Shown here piece after piece: positions 18,341 through 27,422 of a stretch of 64,000 nt of DNA. Under the pieces are notes generated by a model. It saw nothing but the letters and a program-made list of their open reading frames with translations. It made no database searches and was not told where the DNA came from. Both the position numbers and the translations under genes were made by a program. Numbering within the stretch: position 1 is the stretch's first letter; every line of letters starts with the position of its first letter. Location of the stretch: the NCBI GenBank assembly GCA_036501825.1, contig DASXZP010000036.1:806001-870000 (forward strand). The letters are read 5' to 3'. Origin of the DNA: JAFECT01 sp036501825. GTDB taxonomy: Bacteria; Pseudomonadota; Alphaproteobacteria; Caulobacterales; Caulobacteraceae.

Positions 18341-19176
18341 TGGCGCTGTCGGGCGAAGACATGGCGCATTTGGCCGCCCTGGTGAAGGCCGCCTGCGGCA
18401 TCATCGTGCCGCAGGATCGTGCGACCGCCATCGAAAGCCGGCTGGGCCCGGTGGCGCGGCGCGAGAATTTCCCGTCGGTGTCGGCGCTGATCGACCGCAT
18501 CATCGCTCAACCCGACCAGGCGCTGGTGCGCGCGGTGGTCGATGCGCTGCGCGTCAGCGAAACCCAGTTCTTCCGCGACAAGGCGCCGTTCGAGGCGTTC
18601 CGCACCGAGGTGCTACCGGCGTTTCTCGCGCGGCGCCCCGACGGCAAGGTTCGGGTGTGGAGCGCGGGCTGCTCCACGGGTCAGGAGCCCTATTCCCTGG
18701 CCATCGTCGGCGAAGAGGTGCGCGCGTTCTTGCCGACCCTGTCGCTCGACATCATCGCCACCGACGTGTCGGACCGCTGTCTGGAAAAGGCGAAGAGCGG
18801 CCTCTACACCCAGTTCGAGGCCCAGCGCGGTCTGCCGATCCGGATGCTGATCAAGCATTTCGAGCCCATCGACGACTTCTGGCGCGCCTCGCCGCAGCTG
18901 CGCGCCGCGGTGCGCTGGGGCCGCTTCAACCTGATGCACGAGCCGACCAAGCTGGGCGTGTTCGACGTGATCTTCTGCCGCAACGTGCTCAGCCAGTTCG
19001 ACGAACCGACCCGCGCGGCGACGCTGGAGCGGATAGGGACGGCGTTGGCGCCCGACGGACTGCTGTTCCTGGGCGGTGACGAAACCACCCACGAGCTGAC
19101 GGATGCATTCCGGCCGGTGCAGGGACGCAACGGGCTGTATTGCAAAGCGCCGGGGCACATCCGGGCGGTGGCGTAG
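18340..19176 (+). CDS. cheR: Chemotaxis protein methyltransferase CheR
   Basis: This 278-residue SAM-dependent enzyme methylates glutamates on chemoreceptors. The N-terminal helical CheR domain contains RVSETQFFRDKAPFEAF. The methyltransferase domain has VRVWSAGCSTGQEPYSLAI (SAM motif I), DIIATDVSDRCLEKAKSG and FDVIFCRNVLSQFD, then LGGDE near the end. No other che genes (cheA, cheW, cheB, receptors) are in the window, so this is an orphan copy linked to chpT and a CheY-like gene. I recall the same three-gene neighbourhood in Caulobacter crescentus, from memory only. Confidence 0.93.
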
Positions 19177-19208
19177 GCTTTGATGAATCGCAGCGTGAAA
19201 GTCGCGCT

Positions 19209-19331
19209 TGCTGGATCCTCGACGTCGCGCGGCTGACCGCCGCGCAACGCCAAGGATGACGATCCTATTTAATGCTGTCGTCATCCTTGGCGGGGAGGCG
19301 CGCTCAGCGCCGAGCCGCCGAGGACCCAGCA
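19209..19331. repeat. Palindromic element, family E
   Basis: Outer arms TGCTGGATCCTCG (19209-19221) and CGAGGACCCAGCA (19319-19331) pair with one mismatch. Inner arms CCAAGGATGACGA (19250-19262) and TCGTCATCCTTGG (19278-19290) pair perfectly around a 15-base loop. It lies between the convergent cheR and arsC genes, where it could act as a bidirectional terminator. Confidence 0.85.
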
Positions 19332-19354
19332 GCTCCGCGCTCAACGCCGCGCGC

Positions 19355-19759
19355 TCAGAACTTCACCACATCGCCGTTCTCTTTCTTGAACGACTTCGGC
19401 TTCGTCTCCAGCACCTCGAGCGCTTTTTCGAACGGCCGCGCCAGCACCGCGCCCTTGGGCGAGCTCACGATCGGGCGTTCGACCAGGATCGGGTTCTCGA
19501 CCATCGCCTGAACGATCGCCGCATCTGAAACGCCATCCTTCAGCAGGCCCAGCTCCTCCGCCGGTCCCTTGGTGCGCAGCACGTCACGCGCCTTCACGCC
19601 CATCCGCTTGAACAGCGCCTTCAACTGCGCCGAAGTCCAACCGGCCTTCACGTAGTCGACCACCTCGGGCTCATAGCCCGCCGCCCGGATCAGCCCGAGC
19701 GTGTTGCGCGAGGTGCCGCAGTTGGGGTTGTGAAAAATGGTGACGTCGAATTTGGTCAT
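19355..19759 (-). CDS. arsC: Arsenate reductase, glutaredoxin-coupled ArsC type
   Basis: This 134-residue thioredoxin-fold protein has the ArsC active-site motif NPNCGTSRNTL with catalytic Cys14. The downstream arsenate-binding arginines lie in DVLRTKG and VERPIV, the latter followed by SPKGAVLARP. It would reduce arsenate to arsenite using glutathione/glutaredoxin. No arsB, acr3 or arsR lies nearby, so it is not part of a resistance operon here. Three bases separate it from the upstream M28 peptidase gene, so the two are probably co-transcribed. Confidence 0.9.
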   Translation of the reverse strand: MTKFDVTIFHNPNCGTSRNTLGLIRAAGYEPEVVDYVKAGWTSAQLKALFKRMGVKARDVLRTKGPAEELGLLKDGVSDAAIVQAMVENPILVERPIVSSPKGAVLARPFEKALEVLETKPKSFKKENGDVVKF

Positions 19760-19762
19760 GGG

Positions 19763-22285
19763 TTACTGCTCGATCTTGAACGTGCCGACCTCGGCGGTCG
19801 AGTCAGACGACGAATAGGCCATGACGTTCCCGGGGCGGGGCGGCAAAGGCTTCGCGTCCTTCGGCCAACCCGGAACGACAGCGGCATAGCGCACCTCCAG
19901 CTTCGCTCCGTGTGGAAGGACGAGGCTGAGCCCTTGTGATCCTCCGATCCAAAGGAGGCCCGGAGGGAGGGGCGGTTGCGCCCAAACGACAGTCAGCCAC
20001 TTTCCAGCCTTCGTTGGCTTGCTGAGCGGCGTGCCGAACAGCGAAGCCTTGAAGGGTCGGTCCGACTTGACCGCCAGAATAACCCGCCTGTTTTCGCCGC
20101 CGAACCAAAGGTCGATCAATACGTGACGATCGCCGCCTGCAACGCTCTGTATGTCCTGCGCTTCAAGTTGAGGCTGCAAGCTCTCGTAGGGCGCGTTGAC
20201 GAGGTGGATGACCGGGTCGCTGCATCCGTTAGGCGCATGGCAAGTGAAATGAGGCGGAGGTGTCCGGGCGGTTACATTGCCCGTCGCATCGGCGACGAAG
20301 ACTGGGTCTTGCGCCAACGGGAACAGGCTCCGCTTTCGCACCTTCCCGCTGTCGGCTTTCAGCGCCTGTTCCGTCCACGGGTCGAGCGTCTGTAGCAGAT
20401 CGGTGCGATAGTACCGATCCGTGTCCGCGTCGTGCACGTACATCACCTCCGTAGCGCGCGGGTAGCGGGCGGTCGGTGGGGTGTCGAAGACGATGACGCC
20501 GAGGGTCACGATCGCGGCGGTGAAGGCGAAGACGCTGAGGCTGATCGGGCGCGGCGTGACAGCGATGAGCGGGACGATAGCCAAGGCGGCGGTCCAGAAG
20601 AACAGGCCGAGCGCCGCGGGCAGGTCGGCGCCGACGCCCAGGGTCAGCATGTGGATTTCGCCGAGCGCCCAGCCGAGGCAGAGCACCGCGGCGATCCCGC
20701 ACGCCAGCAACGCGACGGGTCGATCCAGGCCGCCGGCAAATGAGGCGATGAGCACACCGGTCGTAATCAGCAGCAGCGGCCACTCGATCATGAACGCCGC
20801 CGACGGCGCGAACGCCTGGGCGATCAGCGCGATGAGCAGCGCCAGCTTCAGGAAAGCCCCGACCACGCTCCACGGTCGCACCGGGCGACCGAACGCGGGC
20901 GTTGCGAACAGCGCGGCGCCGACGGCGGCGCCGGCGCCGATCAGATCACGTCCGATCAGGTAGCAGGCGGCCCCGAGCACGATGGGGACGATAAGCGCCC
21001 ACAGCCGCCGCTGACCCTGCATCAGGGCGCCGATGCCGAGCAGCACGCCGCCCAGCATGGTGAAGCCGAGCGCGGCCTCGAACCAGCCGAAGCGCGCGAG
21101 CAGCGGCAACTGGTCGACGAAGCCGCGCGGCACGAGGGTGGCGTCGCGCACGAAACTGGCCAGCGCCGAAAGGAAGAACAGCAAGGCGAGCGCGGCGCTA
21201 TAGGCGCGGATGGTCTCGATCCAGCCGATCTCGCCCTTCTTCCGCTCGCGCAACACTGCGGCGGTGGTGAAGACGATGCTGACGACGAGCAACAGCCAGC
21301 CGAGCAGCGGCGGATAGGCGATCACCACCTTGCCGAACAGGTCGCCGAACACCTTGTCGGGCGTCTTGGCCGGCAGGACCTTGGCGTAGGCCACAGCGCG
21401 TGCGGCTGCCAGCACCTGGCGGCCCATGTCCTGGATCGCGCCGGGCTGGTTGTTCGCCGGTGTGGCCGTGGGCGAATGGTAGTCGAACTCACGGCCCATG
21501 AAGGCATAATTCAGACCCAGGATGCCCATGCGCCTGGACACGGTGAAGTCGGTGTCGTTCGGCATGTGTTCATAGATGAACACGGCGAGGGAGTTGGCCC
21601 GCGGGTCGACGGCGGACCTCCGGAACAGATCGATGGTCTGGCCGTCGCCGGCGCCGGTCTGGAACATGAAGGTGCGACCACCGCTGCCGCGGGTGTCCAT
21701 GTTGAGAACGAAACCGATCCGCTTCGCCAGCGGGTCCTGGCCGTAAAAAGCGTGGGCGCCGACAAGGCCGTTCTCCTCGCCGTCGGTGATGATGAAGACC
21801 ACGTCGCGTTCAGGCTGGCCCTGCGCCTTCAGGGCGCGGGCGATTTCGAGCTGGCTGACGACGCCCGCGGTATTGTCGGCGGCGCCGGGCGAACCCGGCA
21901 CGCTGTCGTAGTGCGCCATGACGGCGAGCGCCTTGGCGTTGCGGTTGCGTCCGGGCATCACGCCGATGAGGTTCTGCACGTCGGCGCCGGAGATAATCTG
22001 GCGGCCGCCGAGATCGAACTCATGGAAGGCGCGGGCATTCTGGACCCGCACCTCGAGGCCAAGGTCTTTCAGCCGGCCGATCAGATAATCGCGCACCTGG
22101 TCGTGGCGCAGGCTGTCGATCGGGTGCGGCGCCTGGCCCAGCACCTCGACGTCCTTGAGGGCGCGCGCCTCGGAGTACGCCGTCGCCGGCGCGTCGGGGC
22201 CCGCGGGCGCGGGCACGCGGATGTCGAGCCAGGCGAGCGCGAGGCTCGCCATCAGGGTCAGCGCCAAGGCCAATGAACGGATCAC
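19763..22285 (-). CDS. Membrane-bound M28 family metallopeptidase
   Basis: This protein of about 840 residues has an N-terminal signal anchor (IRSLALALTLMASLALAWL), a zinc aminopeptidase domain, a block of about eight membrane helices (roughly residues 330-600) and a C-terminal periplasmic beta-rich domain. The zinc and catalytic residues are visible in AHYDSVPGSPGAADNTAG (His, Asp), DGEENGLVG (Glu-Glu), NMDTRG (Asp) and EFDYHSP (His). The layout resembles vacuolar Pff1/FXNA-type peptidases. I chose GTG 22285, preceded by GGGAGGGG; a longer reading from 22339 would put 18 polar residues before the signal sequence. Confidence 0.9.
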   Translation of the reverse strand: MIRSLALALTLMASLALAWLDIRVPAPAGPDAPATAYSEARALKDVEVLGQAPHPIDSLRHDQVRDYLIGRLKDLGLEVRVQNARAFHEFDLGGRQIISGADVQNLIGVMPGRNRNAKALAVMAHYDSVPGSPGAADNTAGVVSQLEIARALKAQGQPERDVVFIITDGEENGLVGAHAFYGQDPLAKRIGFVLNMDTRGSGGRTFMFQTGAGDGQTIDLFRRSAVDPRANSLAVFIYEHMPNDTDFTVSRRMGILGLNYAFMGREFDYHSPTATPANNQPGAIQDMGRQVLAAARAVAYAKVLPAKTPDKVFGDLFGKVVIAYPPLLGWLLLVVSIVFTTAAVLRERKKGEIGWIETIRAYSAALALLFFLSALASFVRDATLVPRGFVDQLPLLARFGWFEAALGFTMLGGVLLGIGALMQGQRRLWALIVPIVLGAACYLIGRDLIGAGAAVGAALFATPAFGRPVRPWSVVGAFLKLALLIALIAQAFAPSAAFMIEWPLLLITTGVLIASFAGGLDRPVALLACGIAAVLCLGWALGEIHMLTLGVGADLPAALGLFFWTAALAIVPLIAVTPRPISLSVFAFTAAIVTLGVIVFDTPPTARYPRATEVMYVHDADTDRYYRTDLLQTLDPWTEQALKADSGKVRKRSLFPLAQDPVFVADATGNVTARTPPPHFTCHAPNGCSDPVIHLVNAPYESLQPQLEAQDIQSVAGGDRHVLIDLWFGGENRRVILAVKSDRPFKASLFGTPLSKPTKAGKWLTVVWAQPPLPPGLLWIGGSQGLSLVLPHGAKLEVRYAAVVPGWPKDAKPLPPRPGNVMAYSSSDSTAEVGTFKIEQ

Positions 22286-22408
22286 GGTCCCCTCCCGAAC
22301 AGCGGCGGCACTGTGCGACGGGGAGGGCCGGGCCCGCAAGCCGGGGCGGTCTCGCGTTCGCTGTGGCCCTGCTGTTATGGTCGCGACTTCGTCGGATGGG
22401 GATGGATC

Positions 22409-23515
22409 ATGCGGGCGGTGATCGGGCTGGCGGTATTGGCGGCTATGGGGGTCTCACCGGTCGCGACCGCGGCGACGGGCGCGGCTTCGGTATCGGCGCG
22501 GCTCGCGCCGTGCGCCCGGCTTGCCGACTACGCGCGAGGCCTCAGGCATGTGGATTGGGACAAGCGAGGCGACAAGGCGTTCCTGCCGGCCCTGACGTTC
22601 GCCAAGGCCGAGCAGGTCGACGTCACCGCCGCGAAACATCCGGCGCCGGGGAGCCCCGCAGCGATTGCGCGCCTGCCCATGGTCAAGAAAGCGCTCGACG
22701 ACGCCGACTATTCCGTCCTCGAGGTCGAGCATCTTCGCAAGAGCGGCCTGTTCCAGGTCGACAACGTCGAGGGAACCCTGCACTGCCACTACCTGGCGTT
22801 CCTGCGCGCGGGCAAGGCGACGCGCGTTGTCGGGGCGCCTCCAGCCGAGAGAGAGCCGGGCGACCTCTGCTGGACCAACACGGGCGATCTGGCGACGCTC
22901 TATGGAAGACCTGCATTTGTGGTTCACGACCAATTCAGCGGCACGCTGCCGGACGACCACATCATCGTGACGCCCTGGACCGGCGCCGGTTGGGGCGCAG
23001 CCTGCGAGACGGATCTGCATTTCGATACGACGGTCAGCATCTCGGAACGCTATTGTGGCGACGTCGACGTGTGCCGGCGCGCGACCCGGGTCGCGAAATC
23101 GATCGTCGTCGCCTACGACCGCAAACGTTCCGGCAAGGATGACATCTCGGGGTTCATGTTCGGCAAGGCGGCGCCCGCGCCGGTTCAGGCCGTGATGCAA
23201 CAGGCCTTGGCCGGCCGAAGCGATACCCATACGCCCGACTTCCCGACCTTCGGCGTCAAGGTGAAGGAGGAGGACGAGTTCAACCTGTCGTACAACGGTT
23301 TTGTCTACTTCCCGCTGGAGCTGGACGGCCTCTGGTACGGCGCCGCGATTGCCCGAAACGGCGTCGGCTGGCGCGAGGACGACAACACCTTGCTGGTCAT
23401 CTACGACCTGGAGGCCGGATGGACCAAGCCGTTGGCGAGCTTCGTGCTTCCGGTGTCGGTGACCCGCCTCGTTTCGGCGAAGGCGATCATTCCGCCGCCG
23501 CCAAAGGATAAATGA
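22409..23515 (+). CDS. Exported protein of unknown function
   Basis: This 368-residue protein starts at ATG 22409 with a signal peptide (AVIGLAVLAAMGVSPVATAATG) and is otherwise soluble. Six cysteines lie in the predicted mature protein (APCARL, LHCHYL, DLCWTN, AACETD, RYCGDVDVC), suggesting disulfides. I recognise no family. It is divergent from the M28 peptidase gene with a 123-base gap and convergent with the reductase gene, so it is probably a single-gene unit. Confidence 0.75.
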   Translation: MRAVIGLAVLAAMGVSPVATAATGAASVSARLAPCARLADYARGLRHVDWDKRGDKAFLPALTFAKAEQVDVTAAKHPAPGSPAAIARLPMVKKALDDADYSVLEVEHLRKSGLFQVDNVEGTLHCHYLAFLRAGKATRVVGAPPAEREPGDLCWTNTGDLATLYGRPAFVVHDQFSGTLPDDHIIVTPWTGAGWGAACETDLHFDTTVSISERYCGDVDVCRRATRVAKSIVVAYDRKRSGKDDISGFMFGKAAPAPVQAVMQQALAGRSDTHTPDFPTFGVKVKEEDEFNLSYNGFVYFPLELDGLWYGAAIARNGVGWREDDNTLLVIYDLEAGWTKPLASFVLPVSVTRLVSAKAIIPPPPKDK

Positions 23516-23522
23516 ACGCGGC

Positions 23523-24539
23523 CTACTCCTTGGCGATGGTCAGCACCAGCTTGCCGAAGTTTTCGCCGGTGAACAGCTTGTTGAGGCTGGTGACGAAGGC
23601 GTCGACGCCGCCGTCGACCACGTCTTCCTTGTGCTTCAGCTTGCCTTCCTTGATCCAGCCGGCCATGGCGCGGGCCGCTTCGCCGTAGCGTTTGGCGAAG
23701 TCGAACACGATGAAGCCTTCCATGCGCGCGCGGTTGACCAGCAGCGACAGATAGTTCGCCGGCCCCTTCGGCGGCGTGGTGTTGTTGTACTGCGAGATGG
23801 CGCCGCAGATCGGCACCCGCGCTTTGAACGCCAGGTTGGCCAGCGCCGCGTCGAGAATCTCGCCGCCGACGTTGTCGAAATAGACGTCGATGCCCTTGGG
23901 GCAGTGTTCGCGCAGCGCCTTGCGCACGTCCTGGGACTTGTAGTCGACCCAGGCGTCGAACCCGAGTTCGTTGACGACGTACTGGCACTTCTCCGCACCG
24001 CCGGCGATGCCGATGACCCTGCAGCCCTTGATCTTGGCGATCTGGCCCACGATCGCGCCGACCGCGCCCGAGGCGCCGGACACCACCACCGTCTCACCGT
24101 CCTGCAACGCGCCGACATCGAGCAGGCCGAAATAGGCGGTCATGCCAGGCATGCCGAGCACGCCGAGATAGGCGGTGAGCGGCGCCGCGTTCAGGTCGAT
24201 CTTGTGCAACGCCTTGCCGGACAGCCGCGCGTATTCCTGCACGCCGGTCATGCCGGTGACGTAGTCGCCGGGTTTGAAGTCCGGATCGTTGCTCTCGACG
24301 ACCTTGCCCGCGCCGCCGGCGCGCATCACCGCGCCGATCTCCACCGGCGGGACGTAGGACTTGGCGTCGTTCAGCCAGCCGCGCATGGCCGGATCGAGCG
24401 AGATGGCCAGAACCTTGACCAGCACCTCGCCCTCGCCGAGCGCCTCGACCGGCTCGGTGGCGAAGGCGAAGTTCTCGGGCGTCACCATGCCCACCGGGCG
24501 CGAGGCCAGCCGGGCCGTGCGGTTCTGAAGGGCGGTCAT
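23523..24539 (-). CDS. NADP-dependent oxidoreductase (medium-chain, zinc-free, CurA-like)
   Basis: This 338-residue protein belongs to the leukotriene B4 12-hydroxydehydrogenase/curcumin reductase group. LASRPVGMVTPENF opens it, SLDPAMRGWLND is characteristic, the Rossmann motif is VVVSGASGAVGAIVGQIAK, and YFDNVGGEILDAAL and GAISQYNNTTPPKGP follow. It likely reduces alpha,beta-unsaturated ketones with NADPH. ATG 24539 has GGGAG upstream; an ATG at 24590 would add 17 charged residues. The gene stands alone. Confidence 0.92.
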   Translation of the reverse strand: MTALQNRTARLASRPVGMVTPENFAFATEPVEALGEGEVLVKVLAISLDPAMRGWLNDAKSYVPPVEIGAVMRAGGAGKVVESNDPDFKPGDYVTGMTGVQEYARLSGKALHKIDLNAAPLTAYLGVLGMPGMTAYFGLLDVGALQDGETVVVSGASGAVGAIVGQIAKIKGCRVIGIAGGAEKCQYVVNELGFDAWVDYKSQDVRKALREHCPKGIDVYFDNVGGEILDAALANLAFKARVPICGAISQYNNTTPPKGPANYLSLLVNRARMEGFIVFDFAKRYGEAARAMAGWIKEGKLKHKEDVVDGGVDAFVTSLNKLFTGENFGKLVLTIAKE

Positions 24540-24689
24540 GGGGGTCTCCCGATCCGTCTTGCTGCCGAAGAGCTTGCGGAACCACTGCACCGGCGTCCTC
24601 CCGTTTTCAATCGAAACTTCGATACGTCCCGGTAGCTGATTTCCAGGTCCGGGACGATGCGTTAGGGTTGAGGCGAGGGGGAGATTTCA

Positions 24690-25352
24690 GTGTTCTGGTT
24701 GTTTTTTGCGGCGCTCGCCGCGTCGCAGCCAACGTCCGCGGCGGCCGTGCCGGGGCCGCCCGGCAAGCCCGTCGTCGTCAATCCCGACTGGGTTCAGAAG
24801 CCCGACGGCGCCACCGTGGAGCGTTACTATCCCGCGTACCCGTGGGGCGCGGGCGTCGAAGGGCGGGCGACCATCGAGTGTGTCGTCACCGTCGAAGGGA
24901 CCACGGCCGATTGCAAGGTAATCTCCGAGGACCCGAGGGGCGCGGGCTTCGGCGAGGCGGTGATCTCCATGGCGACGACCTTTCGCTTCCGGCCCAAGAC
25001 GATCGACGGAAAGCCGGTAGGCGGCGCCAAGGTTGTGGTGCCGATCAAGTTCGCGACGCAGGCGCTTCCGAAGACGGATATCGACCGGCTCAGGACCTGC
25101 GCCGGCTGGTGGCAGACGCTGATGGAGAGCAAGCCGTTTGATCGCGATGACACGTTCGATTTCGCCGCTTTCGAGATCCAACGTCTGCAGTTCGTCCAGA
25201 TCGAAGTCTGGCTGAAGCGCACGCCGTCGCAGATCCTGGGCGATCTTGACGCGGCCGCAGCGGAGGCGAAGGCGAGCCCGCCGAGCGCGGACGTCATCGA
25301 CGCCTGCCGTGCGCGGGTCGCCAAGGCCATCGCCGCCACGGGCGCGAGGTAG
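24690..25352 (+). CDS. Periplasmic TonB C-terminal-domain protein (T-H architecture)
   Basis: This 220-residue protein starts at GTG 24690 behind GAGGGGGAG, with a short signal peptide (FWLFFAALAASQPTSAAA). Residues about 29-122 match a TonB C-terminal domain (NPDWVQKPDG, YPAYPWGAGVEGRATIEC, ISEDPRGAGFGEAV, FRPKTIDGKPV) with Cys64 and Cys75 spaced C-x10-C. It has neither the membrane anchor nor the long Pro-rich spacer of true TonB, so it is unlikely to transduce energy itself. Residues about 130-215 are a helical module bounded by Cys137 and Cys206. The same two modules recur in the next gene, five bases downstream. Confidence 0.8.
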   Translation: MFWLFFAALAASQPTSAAAVPGPPGKPVVVNPDWVQKPDGATVERYYPAYPWGAGVEGRATIECVVTVEGTTADCKVISEDPRGAGFGEAVISMATTFRFRPKTIDGKPVGGAKVVVPIKFATQALPKTDIDRLRTCAGWWQTLMESKPFDRDDTFDFAAFEIQRLQFVQIEVWLKRTPSQILGDLDAAAAEAKASPPSADVIDACRARVAKAIAATGAR

Positions 25353-25357
25353 CGCGT

Positions 25358-26311
25358 ATGCTGTCACTGATTTTCCTGTTAGCGAGCGCGACGGCGGCGC
25401 TTGGGACGAGCGATCCGTCGCCGCGTCTGGCCGCACCGCCTGATGCGAACACCCTGATCCGGTACGAGGCCTGCGCGGGCTTGGCCGCGGCGATCGCCCA
25501 GTCCAGGCCCGATCCCACCGGCAAGGCCCGGACCCGGTTCATAGATTGGGTCTATGTCTATTCCGCGAGCGGCCTGGTTTCCGGACTCAAGCCGTCGGAG
25601 ATCGACCGGCGCCTCGAGCAGGCTCGGTTGAAAGCGCAGGCGCGGCTCGATCGCGGGGAGATTCCGGCGGAAGCGGCGGCGTGCGACGCGACGATCGACG
25701 TCAACGGCCCGATCAGGCCAAGGCCGGTGCGCCCCGCGGTGATCACTAACCCCGACTGGATCACCCGACCGAACTCCGACCAACTGCTGGCTGCCTTCCC
25801 CAAGGATGCGCTGGACAAGGGCGTCAGCGGTGACGTGCAGCTCGAGTGCCAGGTCGAGGTCGACACGACGCTGAGTGGATGCGCGGTGATCAAGGAAGAT
25901 CCGCCCGGCATGGGGTTCGGCGCCGCCGGTCTTTCACTCGCAGCGACCATGCACATGCGACCGCAGACCGTCGATGGCAAGGCGGTGCGCGGCGCCAGGG
26001 TGATCGTCCCGCTGAACTTCAAGGTCGCGCCCGACTTCGACATGACCCTGGCCGAGTCCCTGCCCGACGCGGAGCGGTGCCTGGGTTATGCGTTCCAACA
26101 GGCGTCCGATCCCGGGAGCGACTCCGCGTACCGGCAGTGGACCGAGTGGTTCACCGGCGACGCGCTGGCGGCGAAGCTTTCGCCCGCCGACGCGTCGGCG
26201 CGGCTAATCGCGTCGACCCACACGGCGGCCGAGGCGCTGAAAACACAAAAGGGCGCGACCGAAGCAGCCGTCTGCCGCCGCTACTACGAGGCTTGGAAGG
26301 CTCAGTCCTGA
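25358..26311 (+). CDS. Periplasmic TonB C-terminal-domain protein (H-T-H architecture)
   Basis: This 317-residue protein has a signal peptide (MLSLIFLLASATAALG). A helical module (Cys39 to Cys109) is followed by a TonB-like domain (about 125-222: NPDWITRPNSDQLLAAFPKD, C164-x10-C175, KEDPPGMGFG, RPQTVDGKAV). A second helical module runs from Cys241 to Cys306. It starts five bases after the related gene and is surely in the same operon. Gene duplication with module shuffling is the likely origin. No partner outer-membrane receptor, ExbB or ExbD lies nearby. Confidence 0.8.
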   Translation: MLSLIFLLASATAALGTSDPSPRLAAPPDANTLIRYEACAGLAAAIAQSRPDPTGKARTRFIDWVYVYSASGLVSGLKPSEIDRRLEQARLKAQARLDRGEIPAEAAACDATIDVNGPIRPRPVRPAVITNPDWITRPNSDQLLAAFPKDALDKGVSGDVQLECQVEVDTTLSGCAVIKEDPPGMGFGAAGLSLAATMHMRPQTVDGKAVRGARVIVPLNFKVAPDFDMTLAESLPDAERCLGYAFQQASDPGSDSAYRQWTEWFTGDALAAKLSPADASARLIASTHTAAEALKTQKGATEAAVCRRYYEAWKAQS

Positions 26312-26324
26312 AGCGCGGGCCCCA

Positions 26325-26360
26325 ATAAAAAGCGCGCCTGCCGGGGGGCGACAGGCGCGC
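26325..26360 (-). terminator. Rho-independent terminator of ctrA
   Basis: A 9-bp G/C stem (GCGCGCCTG 26332-26340 with CAGGCGCGC 26352-26360) is followed, read on the minus strand, by TTTTTATT. It lies 37 bases past the ctrA stop and also sits in the convergent gap after the TonB-domain genes. Confidence 0.9.
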
Positions 26361-26397
26361 GGTACTCGGTGACGCTACGCTACTGTACTAAAACACG

Positions 26398-27099
26398 TCA
26401 GGCGGCGACGGTGGCCACCACTTCCTGCGGGTCGCGCAGCACATAGCCGCGGCCCCAGACGGTCTCGATGTAATGCTTGCCGTCCGCGGCGGTCGCCAGC
26501 TTCTTGCGCAGCTTACAGATGAACACGTCGATGATCTTCAGTTCAGGCTCGTCCATGCCGCCGTAGAGGTGGTTCAGGAACATCTCTTTCGTGAGAGTCG
26601 TCCCCTTCCTCAAGCTGAGCAGCTCGAGCATCTGGTATTCCTTGCCGGTGAGGTGGACCCGCAGGCCGTTCACCTCGACCGTCTTGGCGTCCAGGTTCAC
26701 CACGATCTCGCCGGTCTTGATGACCGACTGGGCATGGCCCTTGGAGCGGCGGACCACCGCGTGGATGCGCGCGACCAGCTCGTCCTTGTGGAACGGCTTG
26801 GTCATGTAGTCGTCGGCGCCGCCGCCGAGCGTCTTCACCTTGGTGTCGATTTCCGACGAACCGGACAGGATCATCACCGGGGTGTTGACCTTGCCGACGC
26901 GCAGCTGACGCAGCACGTCCAGGCCGGACATGTCGGGCAGGTTCAGGTCGAGCAGGATGAGGTCGTAGTCGTAGATCTTGCCCAGATCCACGCCCTCCTC
27001 ACCCAGGTCGGTGGTGTAGACGTTGAAACCTTCGGACTTGAGCATCAGTTCGATGCTCTGCGCAGTCGCGCTATCGTCCTCGATCAACAGTACTCGCAT
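26398..27099 (-). CDS. ctrA: Cell-cycle master response regulator CtrA
   Basis: This 233-residue OmpR/PhoB-type regulator matches Caulobacter CtrA as I remember it almost throughout. The receiver has phospho-acceptor Asp51 (LILLDLNLPDMSG) and KPFHKDE. The winged-helix domain contains VHLTGKEYQMLELLSLRKGT, GGMDEPELKIIDVFICKLRK and ETVWGRGYVLRDP. The C-terminus ends in Ala-Ala, the known ClpXP degron type. CtrA directly controls about a hundred promoters, including ccrM, early flagellar genes and its own, and blocks the replication origin. The upstream region holds several GANTC sites and CtrA-like boxes. Confidence 0.98.
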   Translation of the reverse strand: MRVLLIEDDSATAQSIELMLKSEGFNVYTTDLGEEGVDLGKIYDYDLILLDLNLPDMSGLDVLRQLRVGKVNTPVMILSGSSEIDTKVKTLGGGADDYMTKPFHKDELVARIHAVVRRSKGHAQSVIKTGEIVVNLDAKTVEVNGLRVHLTGKEYQMLELLSLRKGTTLTKEMFLNHLYGGMDEPELKIIDVFICKLRKKLATAADGKHYIETVWGRGYVLRDPQEVVATVAA

Positions 27100-27132
27100 T
27101 CAGCCCCTCCCGGCGAAAGCGCTGCCGTCCAA

Positions 27133-27270
27133 GAATCCGCGGCCGGACCCTCAGTCCATCCCCAGCACGCTAGGCCGTCAGTTACTTAAGATTGGTTAAT
27201 CCTAAAGACTTGCCGAATCGTAGGGTGATTTGCGAGTCCGCGACAAGCCAACGAGTCAACGATTCGAATC
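27133..27270 (-). promoter_or_regulatory. Cluster of GANTC (CcrM) sites upstream of ctrA
   Basis: GANTC sites start at 27133, 27215, 27234, 27253, 27261 and 27266; the last two abut as GATTCGAATC. Five lie within 56 bases, where chance predicts about one per 256. In Caulobacter, the methylation state of a GANTC site gates ctrA transcription after fork passage. The sites are 34-171 bases upstream of the ctrA start. Confidence 0.75.
27186..27199 (-). promoter_or_regulatory. CtrA-like box with 6-base spacing
   Basis: Two TTAA half-sites with a 6-base spacer lie 87-100 bases upstream of ctrA. The canonical spacing is 7, so autoregulation through this site is only suggestive. Confidence 0.4.
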
Positions 27271-27326
27271 CGTGTGCGGATTTTTCCTGGGGAAATTTCC
27301 TGGATCTGCAAGGGACGCAATAAGTC

Positions 27327-27342
27327 TTAAGCGGAAATTAAC
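27327..27342 (+). promoter_or_regulatory. Canonical CtrA box TTAA-N7-TTAAC
   Basis: TTAA (27327-27330), seven bases, then TTAAC (27338-27342) match the full CtrA consensus. It sits 81 bases before the cysteine synthase start and 228 bases before ctrA on the opposite strand, so it could serve either divergent gene. The rest of the 323-base gap (27100-27422) has no gene; it is richer in A/T than the surroundings. Confidence 0.65.
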
Positions 27343-27422
27343 GCGGGCTTTCTTGCGCCCGAATCCGGCCTGTGTGAGACCCCGTGACGCAGGACCGATC
27401 GGGGGGCGGGAGAAAGAAATTC

